A DNA stretch of 64,000 nucleotides from Modestobacter muralis (GTDB taxonomy: Bacteria; Actinomycetota; Actinomycetes; Mycobacteriales; Geodermatophilaceae): the NCBI RefSeq assembly GCF_010682105.1, contig NZ_JAAGWH010000013.1, positions 496,001-560,000 of the forward strand, given 5' to 3'. The notes below the pieces were generated by a model. That model did not search any database. It was not told the origin of the DNA and saw only the letters and a list, made by a program, of their open reading frames with translations. Positions within the stretch are counted from its first letter, which is position 1. Each line of letters starts with the position of its first letter. The position numbers were made by a program, and so were the translations under genes. Below are positions 32,208 through 40,048 of this stretch, one piece after another.

Positions 32208-32240
32208 GGTCCTGCCGCGAGCGTGCGAGTGGTGGGGGCC
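32195..32240 (-). repeat. Structured dispersed repeat, copy D1
   Basis: Minus-strand core GGCCCCCACCACTCGCA, GCTCGCGGCAGG, CCTACGAGGGGGCC with 7-bp complementary ends (32195-32201 with 32234-32240). Same orientation as D2, placed between the convergent kinase and RsbW-like genes, so it likely ends transcription from both. Confidence 0.7.
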
Positions 32241-32244
32241 TTCT

Positions 32245-32727
32245 TCAGGCTGCCGGGCCGGAGGAGGAGCGGGGGCGGGGGACCGCGGCCGTGGCCATCC
32301 CCGAGGGCAGCATCGCCCAGACGTGCTTGCGGTCGGCCTCGGCAGCCCAGCCGTAGTCGACCGACAGCTGGGCGACCATCGGCAGCCCCATGCCGCCGTA
32401 GGCGGGGTCGCGGTCGACCGCGGGCTGCGGCGGGGAGTCGGGGTTGCCGTCGGTGAGCACGATCAGCCAGCCCGTGGGCAGCGCGTGGATCACCGCCTCC
32501 ACCGAGCCGCCGCCGTGGCGCAGCGCGTTGGAGCTCAGCTCCTCGAACGTCAGCAGCAGGCCCTCACGGGCGTCCTCGGTCGACCGCGAGGCCAGTGAGG
32601 GGTGCGCGAGCCGGGCACGCAGGTCCATCCGCACGCGGGAGGCGTCGTGCACCGTGGGGAGCTCCCACCGCCAGACGTCGCCCTCCTCGGCGGGGACGGG
32701 TGTGGAGGGCCAGACCAGTGCAGTCAC
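32245..32727 (-). CDS. RsbW-like HATPase (anti-sigma/partner-switch kinase)
   Basis: A 160-residue single-domain GHKL ATPase. The N-box reads T-F-E-E-L-S-S-N-A-L-R-H-G-G-G, and the G-boxes D-G-N-P and G-G-M-G-L-P-M-V are present. Such proteins bind and inhibit sigma factors or phosphorylate STAS partners. GTG at 32727 follows GGGAGGACC. It is paralogous to the ATPase at 44187 (same W-x-W-E-L start, A-L-R-H-G-G-G, P-P-Q-P-A-V-x-R-D-P and V-W-A-x-L-P end). The next gene upstream encodes a STAS protein, a likely antagonist. Confidence 0.87.
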   Translation of the reverse strand: MTALVWPSTPVPAEEGDVWRWELPTVHDASRVRMDLRARLAHPSLASRSTEDAREGLLLTFEELSSNALRHGGGSVEAVIHALPTGWLIVLTDGNPDSPPQPAVDRDPAYGGMGLPMVAQLSVDYGWAAEADRKHVWAMLPSGMATAAVPRPRSSSGPAA

Positions 32728-32824
32728 TCTTCGGTCCTCCCGCGGGGTCGGTGTCTCCGGCACCCATCGTGGCCGACGCGGACGTCTCCTGCAGCACAGG
32801 GGGTCCCGACGGGAGTCGTGTCGC

Positions 32825-33238
32825 TCAGCGGGACGGCGGGGCCGGGCTCCCGTCCGCGTCGTCCGGGATCTCCCCGTCGGGCCCGTCGGGGGTCTCGGGC
32901 ATGCCCTGCACGTCCAGCCGCTCCAGCAGCCCGGTGAGCTCCAGCGGGCCGGTGACGATGCGGCTGGTGGCCACGACCCGCACGTGCTTGCCGGCGGCCT
33001 CGGGGTGCTGGCTGACCCAGACGAGCGCGGTCACACCGGCCGAGCCGAAGAAGGTGACCCCGGACAGGTCGATGGTCAGCACCCGCGCGGCCCGGCGCAG
33101 GGCCTTGAGGAGGGTCGCCTGCAGCAGCGGGTTGCCGGCCGCGTCGAGCTCACCGCGCACCTGCGCGACGAGCTGGCCCGGCTCGGTCCCCTCGGTCAGC
33201 GCCACGTCGAACGACGCCGACTCAGCTGCCGGCCTCAC
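32825..33238 (-). CDS. STAS-domain anti-anti-sigma factor
   Basis: Probable SpoIIAA/RsbV-like antagonist. STAS domain with V-R-G-E-L-D-A-A-G-N-P-L near residue 25 and D-L-S-G-V-T-F-F-G-S-A-G-V-T-A-L near 60; the serine in G-S-A-G is at the usual phosphorylation site. An acidic/proline C-terminal tail follows. GTG at 33238 gives 137 residues; GAGGAG lies about 14 bases upstream, rather far. Upstream of the RsbW-like gene on the same strand by about 97 bases. Confidence 0.85.
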   Translation of the reverse strand: MRPAAESASFDVALTEGTEPGQLVAQVRGELDAAGNPLLQATLLKALRRAARVLTIDLSGVTFFGSAGVTALVWVSQHPEAAGKHVRVVATSRIVTGPLELTGLLERLDVQGMPETPDGPDGEIPDDADGSPAPPSR

Positions 33239-33613
33239 GATGTCGATGGTGTCTCCTCGTCCGTCCGGGACGTGGTGCCCCGGCTGATCCTCTGCTCCGG
33301 TGCCGGTGGAGCGGGAGGGCGTCCCTGCCTGCGCTACCCCGCTGGGGGTGCGCCACGCCTGCCGGCCGCCGATCACCAGGAGTTCCGTCCCGGTGGCGTT
33401 CCGTCCTCACGTTCGCGGTCCCCCGCAGGCTGTGACACCGTGGCACACCCGGACGACGAGCGCCGAGCCCAGGCCCGTCGTCCCGCGCGGGGGACGGACT
33501 CCCGCGGACGGCGCCCCGTGCGCCCATCCGTGCCGCCGGACGGCTGCCGGACGCCCCCCGTGGCGATGGACGTCCCGGCCCCCTGGAGCCGGGCGGAGGA
33601 GGAGCCACCTCGG
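33239..33613. other. Intergenic region between STAS gene and osmoprotectant operon
   Basis: About 375 bases separating two divergent transcription units; it must hold both promoters. The right end has GGAGGAGGAG about 10 bases before the permease ATG. Open frames exist but show no protein-like composition or family match. No clear palindrome or riboswitch is seen. Confidence 0.5.
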
Positions 33614-34255
33614 ATGTGGGACTACGTGCTGGACCGGCGGGGCCAGATCGCCCAGCAGGCGCTGCAGCACCTCAGCCTGGTCGTGCAGTGCGTGCTGCTG
33701 GGCACGGTGCTCGCGCTGCTGATCGCCATGGCGGTCTACCGGAGCCCCCGGGCCACCGCCCTGGCCAACGGGGTGTCCGCCATCGGGCTGACCATCCCCG
33801 CCTTCGCGCTGCTGGGGATCCTGCTGGCGCCCTTCGGCTTCGGCATCACCCCGGCGGTCATCGCCGTCACCTTCTACGCCGCGCTGCCGGTGCTCCGCAA
33901 CGCCGTCGTCGGCCTGGCCGGGGTCGACCCGGCGCTGATCGAGTCCGCGCGGGGCATGGGCATGAGCCGGCTGGCCACGCTGCTGCGCGTGGAGGTCCCG
34001 CTGGCCTGGCCGGTCATCCTGGCCGGCGTCCGCACCTCCACCCAGATGGTGATGGGCATCGCCGCCATCGCCGCCTACGTGCTCGGCCCCGGGCTGGGCG
34101 GCTTCATATTCACCGGGCTGTCCCGGCTGGGCGGCGCTAACGCCGTCAACTCCGCGCTCACCGGCACCATCGCCGTCGTCCTGCTGGCGCTCGTCCTCGA
34201 CCTGCTGCTCGTGCTGGCCGGTCGCCTCACCACCCCCAGGGGGATCCGTGTCTGA
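33614..34255 (+). CDS. Osmoprotectant ABC transporter permease (OpuCB/ProW-like)
   Basis: Membrane component of a quaternary amine (glycine betaine/choline) importer. The 213-residue protein has five or six helices and the permease EAA-type loop A-R-G-M-G-M-S-R near residue 110. ATG at 33614 follows GGAGGAGGAG. First of four overlapping genes (permease, ATPase, permease, binding protein); its stop overlaps the ATPase start by eight bases. Probably induced by osmotic stress, though no operator is seen. Confidence 0.92.
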   Translation: MWDYVLDRRGQIAQQALQHLSLVVQCVLLGTVLALLIAMAVYRSPRATALANGVSAIGLTIPAFALLGILLAPFGFGITPAVIAVTFYAALPVLRNAVVGLAGVDPALIESARGMGMSRLATLLRVEVPLAWPVILAGVRTSTQMVMGIAAIAAYVLGPGLGGFIFTGLSRLGGANAVNSALTGTIAVVLLALVLDLLLVLAGRLTTPRGIRV

Positions 34256-35432
34256 GACCACGGCGCCGACCGGCGCCACCGCCGTCGACACCGGACGGCG
34301 GGCCAGCGGCCTGCCGATCCGGCTCGAGGGGGTCACCAAGCGCTACCCGGGGCAGGGCAAGCCTGCCGTCGACGCGGTCACCCTGGAGCTCCCCGCCGGG
34401 CAGACGACGGCGTTCGTCGGCCCGTCGGGCTGCGGGAAGACCACGCTGCTGAAGATGATCAACCGGCTCATCGAGCCCACGAGCGGCAAGATCTTCCTCG
34501 GCGACGAGGACGTCACCGGTCAGGACCCGGACAAGCTCCGTCGCCGGATCGGCTACGTCATCCAGGCCGGCGGGCTCTTCCCGCACATGACCGTGGGCGC
34601 CAACGTGGCCCTGGTGCCGAAGATGCTCGGCTGGGACAAGAAGAAGGTCGCCGGCCGCGTCGAGGAGCTGCTGGACCTGGTCGGGCTGGACCCGGCGGTC
34701 TACCGCGACCGCTACCCCCGGGAGCTCTCCGGCGGGCAGCAGCAGCGCGTCGGCGTCGCCCGCGGGCTGGCCGCCGACCCGCCGGTGCTGCTGATGGACG
34801 AGCCCTTCGGCGCCGTGGACCCGATCACCCGCCAGCGCCTGCAGGACGAGATGCTGCGGATCCAGGACGAGCTGGGCAAGACCATCGTCTGCGTCACCCA
34901 CGACTTCGACGAGGCCGTGAAGCTCGGCGACAAGATCGTGGTCTTCGACGTCGGCGCGCGGGTGGTGCAGCACGGCACGCCCGAGGAGATCCTCAGCAAC
35001 CCGGCCGAGCAGTACGTGGCCGACTTCGTGGGCGCCGGGGCCACCCTCAAGCAGCTCACCCTGGCCCGGGTCGAGGACGTCGAGCTGCGGCGGGTCACCA
35101 CCGCCGTCGTCGGCACCGAGTCCGCCGCTGCGGTGGCCGCCGCCCGTGCGGTCGGGGACGACTACGTCGTCGTGCTGGACTCCCGCGGCCGCCCGGTCAG
35201 CTGGCCCACGCTCGCCGAGCTCGTCCGGACGACGACCGTGCCCGGGACCGTCGACACCCGGCTGCCGGTCGTCGGCCTGCGCTCGACCCTCAACGACGCC
35301 CTGGACACCATGTTGGCCGCCAGCCAGGCCGGGGTCGTCGTCATGGGCGGCCGGGACGACCTGGCCGGCGTGCTGACCATCGAGAGCGTGATGGCCGCCA
35401 TCCAGCAGGCCCGCGCGGCGGTCGCCGGATGA
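34248..35432 (+). CDS. Osmoprotectant ABC transporter ATPase with CBS region (OpuCA/ProV-like)
   Basis: ATP-driven motor of the importer. The 394-residue protein has Walker A G-P-S-G-C-G-K-T-T near residue 59, Q-loop, signature L-S-G-G-Q-Q-Q-R near 160 and Walker B L-L-M-D-E-P-F-G-A-V-D-P near 180. The C-terminal third (about 285-390) is CBS-like, the domain that senses ionic strength in OpuA-type transporters. Start overlaps the first permease and the stop overlaps the second permease ATG (GGATGA). Confidence 0.93.
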   Translation: MSETTAPTGATAVDTGRRASGLPIRLEGVTKRYPGQGKPAVDAVTLELPAGQTTAFVGPSGCGKTTLLKMINRLIEPTSGKIFLGDEDVTGQDPDKLRRRIGYVIQAGGLFPHMTVGANVALVPKMLGWDKKKVAGRVEELLDLVGLDPAVYRDRYPRELSGGQQQRVGVARGLAADPPVLLMDEPFGAVDPITRQRLQDEMLRIQDELGKTIVCVTHDFDEAVKLGDKIVVFDVGARVVQHGTPEEILSNPAEQYVADFVGAGATLKQLTLARVEDVELRRVTTAVVGTESAAAVAAARAVGDDYVVVLDSRGRPVSWPTLAELVRTTTVPGTVDTRLPVVGLRSTLNDALDTMLAASQAGVVVMGGRDDLAGVLTIESVMAAIQQARAAVAG

Positions 35433-36244
35433 CCGCGGCGACCACCGGCCGGCCCGGCGTCGACACCGCAGGAGCCGGCGCGGCCGCCGACGCCCGGGAC
35501 ACCGCCGCGCCGGAGCAGGCCCGCGGCGGCTGGCGGGCCCTGGCGGTCCAGCCGCTGCTGGTCCTCCTCGGCGTCGTCGCCTTCCTCGTCTGGCGGACCA
35601 CCGCGACGCTGACCGAGACCGAGGCCCGCCAGCTCAACGCCACCGCGCTGTGGACCAGCATCCGCGAGCACCTCTCGCTCACCGTGGTGGCCGCGGTGCT
35701 GGTGCTGGTCATCGCGATCCCGCTGGGGATCGCGCTGACCCGCGGCCCGCTCCGCCGGCTCAGCCCGCTGGTGCTCGCCGTGGCCAACACCGGCCAGGCC
35801 GCACCGGCCATCGGCCTGTTCGTGCTGCTGGCCATGTGGCTCGGCTTCGGGTTCCGGACGACGGTGATCGGCCTGGTCCTCTACGCCGCGCTGCCGGTGC
35901 TGCGCAACACAATGGTCGGCATCCAGCAGGTCGACGCCCGGCTGGTCGAGGCCGGCCGGGGCATGGGGATGAGCGCCGCGGCGGTGCTGTTCCGGGTGGA
36001 GCTGCCGCTCGCCGTCCCGGTCATGCTCGCCGGGGTGCGCACCGCGCTGGTGCTGCTGGTCGGCACCGCCACGCTGGCCACCTTCATCGACGGCGGTGGC
36101 CTGGGCGTGCTGATCAACACCGGCATCACGCTGAACCTGAACTCGCTGCTGGTCTCCGGTGCCGTGCTGGTCGCGCTGCTGGCGCTGGCCGTCGACTGGC
36201 TCGGCCGCGTGGTCGAGCACGTCGCCCGACCGAAGGGGCTGTGA
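35429..36244 (+). CDS. Osmoprotectant ABC transporter permease (second)
   Basis: A 271-residue permease with about six helices and A-G-R-G-M-G-M-S-A near residue 175 (cytoplasmic coupling loop). Longer than the first permease by an N-terminal Ala/Pro-rich cytoplasmic extension. Overlaps the ATPase stop by four bases and its own stop abuts the ATG of the binding-protein gene, so all four proteins should be made together. Confidence 0.92.
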   Translation: MTAATTGRPGVDTAGAGAAADARDTAAPEQARGGWRALAVQPLLVLLGVVAFLVWRTTATLTETEARQLNATALWTSIREHLSLTVVAAVLVLVIAIPLGIALTRGPLRRLSPLVLAVANTGQAAPAIGLFVLLAMWLGFGFRTTVIGLVLYAALPVLRNTMVGIQQVDARLVEAGRGMGMSAAAVLFRVELPLAVPVMLAGVRTALVLLVGTATLATFIDGGGLGVLINTGITLNLNSLLVSGAVLVALLALAVDWLGRVVEHVARPKGL

Positions 36245-37221
36245 TGGGCACCCCCCGCACGTGCGCCGTCGTCCTGCCGCTGGTCGGCGCCCTGCTCACC
36301 GGCTGCGGTCTGCAGAGCGCCAGCACCTTCACCCCGCAGGCCTCGGCCGGCGCCATCGCGCCGATCGCCGGGGTCGACGGCGCACCGATCACCGTCGGGT
36401 CCAAGAACTTCACCGAGCAGCTGGTCCTGGGCAAGATCGCGGTGATCGCGCTGCAGGTCGCCGGCTTCGACGTCGCCGACAGCACCAGCATCCCGGGCGC
36501 CGCGCCGTCCCGGGCAGGTCAGCTCAGCGGCAAGATCGACATGCAGTGGGAGTACACCGGCACCGGGTGGCTGAACTACCTGGCCATGCCCGAGGGCATC
36601 CCGGACCAGCAGGAGCAGTACGCGGCGGTGCGGGACGCCGACGCGGCCAACGGCATCAGTTGGCTGCCGCCGGCGGAGGCGAACAACACCTACGCCTTCG
36701 GCGTCCGCAGCGAGTCGATCGCCGAGCTCGGTGGGGTCGCCTCGCTGTCCGACGTGGCCGCGCTGCCGGTGGAGCAGCGGACGTTCTGCGTTGAGTCGGA
36801 GTTCGCCACCCGCAGCGACGGCTTCGAGCCGATGCTGGAGACCTACGGCATCCCGCTCGGTGACCCGCAGGGGGTGCCGCGGGGGAACGTGCGCGTGCTG
36901 GACACCGGTGCGGTCTACACCGCCACCGACCGCGGTGACTGCAACTTCGGCGAGGTCTTCACCACCGACGGGCGACTGGAGTCCCTGGACCTGACCGTGC
37001 TCGAGGACGACCAGGGGTACTTCCCGGCGTACAACATGGCGCCGGTGGTGCGGACCGAGACGCTGGACGAGCACCCGGAGATCGCGGACGTGTTCGCCGA
37101 GATCACCCCGCTGCTGACCGACGAGGTGATGATCGGGCTCAACGGCCGGGTCGACGTCGGCGGCGAGGACCCGGCGGACGTCGCCTACGAGTGGATGCGC
37201 AGCGTCGGCCTGGTCTCCTAG
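36244..37221 (+). CDS. Glycine betaine/choline-type substrate-binding lipoprotein
   Basis: Extracellular receptor of the importer. Lipobox L-L-T-G-C near residue 22, then an OpuAC domain with V-G-S-K-N-F-T-E-Q near 52, the usual opening strand for this family, and A-Y-N-M-A-P-V near 264. 325 residues, normal length. The aromatic-cage residues were not resolved by eye, so the substrate (betaine, choline, carnitine or ectoine-like) is open. Last gene of the operon, followed by a strong inverted-repeat terminator. Confidence 0.92.
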   Translation: MGTPRTCAVVLPLVGALLTGCGLQSASTFTPQASAGAIAPIAGVDGAPITVGSKNFTEQLVLGKIAVIALQVAGFDVADSTSIPGAAPSRAGQLSGKIDMQWEYTGTGWLNYLAMPEGIPDQQEQYAAVRDADAANGISWLPPAEANNTYAFGVRSESIAELGGVASLSDVAALPVEQRTFCVESEFATRSDGFEPMLETYGIPLGDPQGVPRGNVRVLDTGAVYTATDRGDCNFGEVFTTDGRLESLDLTVLEDDQGYFPAYNMAPVVRTETLDEHPEIADVFAEITPLLTDEVMIGLNGRVDVGGEDPADVAYEWMRSVGLVS

Positions 37222-37250
37222 GCGGACCACCCGGCGCCGTCCGGGCTCAC

Positions 37251-37298
37251 CGTGCGTGCTCCTGGCTCACCTCCTGCCCTGAGCCAGGAGCACGCACG
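37251..37298. terminator. Perfect 19-bp inverted repeat terminator
   Basis: Arms 37251-37269 (starting CGTGCGTGCTCCTGG) and 37280-37298 pair perfectly around a 10-base loop, between the convergent transporter operon and nucleoside hydrolase gene. Likely bidirectional. Confidence 0.75.
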
Positions 37299-37330
37299 AT
37301 CAGGTCACCTGATCCCGGGCGACCAGGTGC

Positions 37331-38281
37331 TCAGCCCAGCGAGGCCAGCCGGCTGACCAGGAACTCGACCGCCGCGTCGCTGTCCACGCCCTCCGCGACG
37401 GCGACCGCCGTGTCCGAGGTGGACGGCGACCGGCGGTCCACCAGGGTCTGCCCCCGCCCGGCGCCGGGGCCGGTGTCCACGACGACGTCCCGCGGCACGG
37501 TGTGCAGGGTGCCGGGCACGATCGCCTCGGTGAGCGCCAGCGCGTCGTGCACGACCACCCCGTCGATGCCGTAGCTGGTGCGCGCGTGGTCCAGGTACTG
37601 ACGGAGGACTGCGGCGGCCTGGGCACCGATCGGGCCGGCGGCGGCGAAGCGGGCGATGCCGGCCTCGGTGAGCACCGTGGGCAGGGTGACGTCCAGCCCC
37701 ACCAGCACGGTGGGCAGCCCGGCGGCGAACACCACCGCGGCGGCCTCGGGGTCGGCCCACACGTTGAACTCCGCGGCCGCGGTGACGTTGCCGCCGCGGG
37801 ACGCCGAGCCGCCCATCACCACCAGCCGGCCGATCCGGGCGGCCGCGTCGGGGTACACCGACACCAGCAGCGCGATGTTGGTCAGCGGGCCGATCGCGGC
37901 CACCGTGACCGGGCGGTCGCTGCGCATGAGCAGCTCGGCCAGCGCCACGACGGCCGGCCGCGGGTCCACCGCGGCGACCGACGGCGGCAGCACGACGCCG
38001 CCCAGCCCGGCCTCGCCGTGCACGTGCCCGGCCCGCCGGGCCAGCGGCACCACCAGGGAGCTGCGCGCACCCGCGGCCACCGGCACGTCGGAGCGGCCGG
38101 CCAGGTGCAGCACCCGCAGCGCGTTCTCCGTGGTCTGCGCCAGGTCGACGTTGCCGTGCACGGTGGTCACCAGCTGCAGGTCGACCTCCGGGCTGGCGAG
38201 GGCGAGCAGCAGCGCCAGGGCGTCGTCGATCCCGGGGTCGGTGTCGACGACCAGGGGCGTGGGAGCAGGGGTGTCGGGCAC
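37331..38281 (-). CDS. Inosine/uridine-preferring nucleoside hydrolase
   Basis: Hydrolyses ribonucleosides to base and ribose for salvage. The 316-residue protein shows V-V-D-T-D-P-G-I-D-D-A near residue 10 (calcium-binding aspartates), N-V-D-L-A-Q-T-T near 46, E-F-N-V-W-A-D-P-E-A near 170 and V-H-D-A-L-A-L near 245 (histidine and aspartate of the active site). GTG at 38281 lies 6 bases after TGGGAT, no Shine-Dalgarno site. Convergent with the transporter operon. Confidence 0.92.
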   Translation of the reverse strand: MPDTPAPTPLVVDTDPGIDDALALLLALASPEVDLQLVTTVHGNVDLAQTTENALRVLHLAGRSDVPVAAGARSSLVVPLARRAGHVHGEAGLGGVVLPPSVAAVDPRPAVVALAELLMRSDRPVTVAAIGPLTNIALLVSVYPDAAARIGRLVVMGGSASRGGNVTAAAEFNVWADPEAAAVVFAAGLPTVLVGLDVTLPTVLTEAGIARFAAAGPIGAQAAAVLRQYLDHARTSYGIDGVVVHDALALTEAIVPGTLHTVPRDVVVDTGPGAGRGQTLVDRRSPSTSDTAVAVAEGVDSDAAVEFLVSRLASLG

Positions 38282-38566
38282 CCGGTCATCCCACCAGACG
38301 CCGCCGACACGCCGGTACGTCGCCCGGGCCGCCGAGGTCACCGACCCCGGAAACCGCGCTCGACCTGGGCTTTCGCACCCGTGCTGTCGACAAGTGGCCG
38401 GGCCTGAGAGGGGTCGTCGACCGCTGCGCGGGGGTAGCACAACGGTTCGGTCACGCGCCCCGGCGGGGGTGTCCGCGACGGGCTCTGCGGAGGGCTCGCG
38501 TCCGTAACTTCTCCCTCAGCCGCGGTCCCTTCCCCGACCGCGGCGACGACGAGGAGGAGGCACGCG

Positions 38567-40048
38567 ATGGACGACGTTCGACAGCCCGGCGACTCGCCCG
38601 TCGCCGTCCGCACCCTGGTGCGGGACCACGCGGTCCGCGGCAGCGCCGCCCAGCGCGAGGCGGCGCGGCGCCGGGAGCTGGCTGCCCGCCCGGCCCCGCG
38701 CCGCACGCTCGCCCAGCGGGAGGCGGACGCCCGGACCGCACCGGTCCGCGCCGTCCCGGACCCGAGCGGGACGGTCCGCCGCCGCGTCGACGGCGACGCA
38801 GCGCCCGCCGGCCCCGCGGTCGACCCGTACGAGCTCCTGGCCGCCGGGCACCTCGCGGCCGCGTGGCTGGCCGCCGAGCTGGCCGCCGCCGCCACGGCGA
38901 CCAGCACCGCTCGGGCGAGCAGCACCGCCACGGCGACCACCGCGGCCACGGCCTCCGGCGCCACCGCCACCACCCCGACGGCGTGCGCGCCGTCGACCGT
39001 TCCGGCCGCAGCTGCCGGGTTCCCCGCGTCCGAGGTCACCGCGACCCGGCGCAGGACGATCACCACCCGCGCCTCCCGCTGGGGCGCCGGCCCCGGAGGC
39101 GCCCACCTGGCGTGGGGCCCCGCCCCCCGGGTCCACCGGCTCACCGACGGCGCCGACCGGCTCCTGCCCACCGCGGCCGCCCCTGTGCGGCCGGTGACCG
39201 CAGCCGTCCCGCCCCGTCCCGCCGTCCCGGTCGGGCCCGCCGCCCCCCGGACGGTCGCCCTCGACGCCGAGTTGGAGGAGGCGATCGCCTTCGCCACCGA
39301 CCTCGGCACCGACCTGCTCACCACCCGCGCCCGGCTCGCACCCCGCCCGTCCCGGCTCACCGCCCCGGTCCGCGGGGTCCTCGCCGGGCTGCGCCGGCTG
39401 ACCCGTGCCGCCGCCGGCTGGGGCGCCGGACCCGGTGGCGACCACCTGGCCTGGGACCGGCCCACGCCGCCTCCGGTGCACCGGCTGACCCTCGCCCCGG
39501 AGCAGTCCCCGGCCGACCCGTCCGGCCCGGCCACACCCCGCCCGTTCCCGGCCGACCTGCGCCACCGCGCACCGGACGGCGACGAGCCCGCGCCCCGGCC
39601 CGGCACCCCTGCCCGCCCGGCCCTGCCGCAGGGCCCCGCGTGGACCGGCGGCGTCCGGTCGCCGCTCTCTAGGGTGGCGGCATGTTCACGACTCGGCCGG
39701 AGCTCGCCGGCACCTTCGGCATGGTCGCCTCCACGCACTGGCTCGCCAGCGCCGCGGGCATGGCGACCCTCGAGGCCGGTGGCAACGCGTTCGATGCCGC
39801 GGTCGCTGCGGGACTCACCCTGCAGGTGGTCGAGCCGCACCTCAACGGTCCGGGGGGCGAGGTCCCGATCCTCTTCGCCCGGAGCCCGCGGGCAGCCTCC
39901 GGCGCGGGGGAGCCCGTCGTCCTGTCCGGACAGGGGACCGCCCCCGCCGGCGCCACGATCGAGGCCTACAACCACCTGGGTCTCGACCTGGTCCCCGGCA
40001 CCGGCCTCCTCGCCGCGACCGTGCCCGGCGCCATGGGCGCCTGGCTGA
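38567..40048 (+). CDS. Low-complexity hypothetical protein with internal duplication; 3' end uncertain
   Basis: ATG at 38567 has an excellent GAGGAGGAGG site, so translation from here is likely. The product is Ala/Pro/Arg/Thr-rich with a charged N-terminus, and contains the motif W-G-A-G-P-G-G-x-H-L-A-W followed by V-H-R-L-T twice (encoded at 39079-39145 and 39418-39490). The frame stays open until 40048, which would overlap the gamma-glutamyltransferase gene by 366 bases; the part after about 39660 looks like a shadow of that gene. A TAG at 39670 in another frame hints at a frameshift or that the true end is near there. No family recognised. Confidence 0.4.
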   Translation: MDDVRQPGDSPVAVRTLVRDHAVRGSAAQREAARRRELAARPAPRRTLAQREADARTAPVRAVPDPSGTVRRRVDGDAAPAGPAVDPYELLAAGHLAAAWLAAELAAAATATSTARASSTATATTAATASGATATTPTACAPSTVPAAAAGFPASEVTATRRRTITTRASRWGAGPGGAHLAWGPAPRVHRLTDGADRLLPTAAAPVRPVTAAVPPRPAVPVGPAAPRTVALDAELEEAIAFATDLGTDLLTTRARLAPRPSRLTAPVRGVLAGLRRLTRAAAGWGAGPGGDHLAWDRPTPPPVHRLTLAPEQSPADPSGPATPRPFPADLRHRAPDGDEPAPRPGTPARPALPQGPAWTGGVRSPLSRVAACSRLGRSSPAPSAWSPPRTGSPAPRAWRPSRPVATRSMPRSLRDSPCRWSSRTSTVRGARSRSSSPGARGQPPARGSPSSCPDRGPPPPAPRSRPTTTWVSTWSPAPASSPRPCPAPWAPG

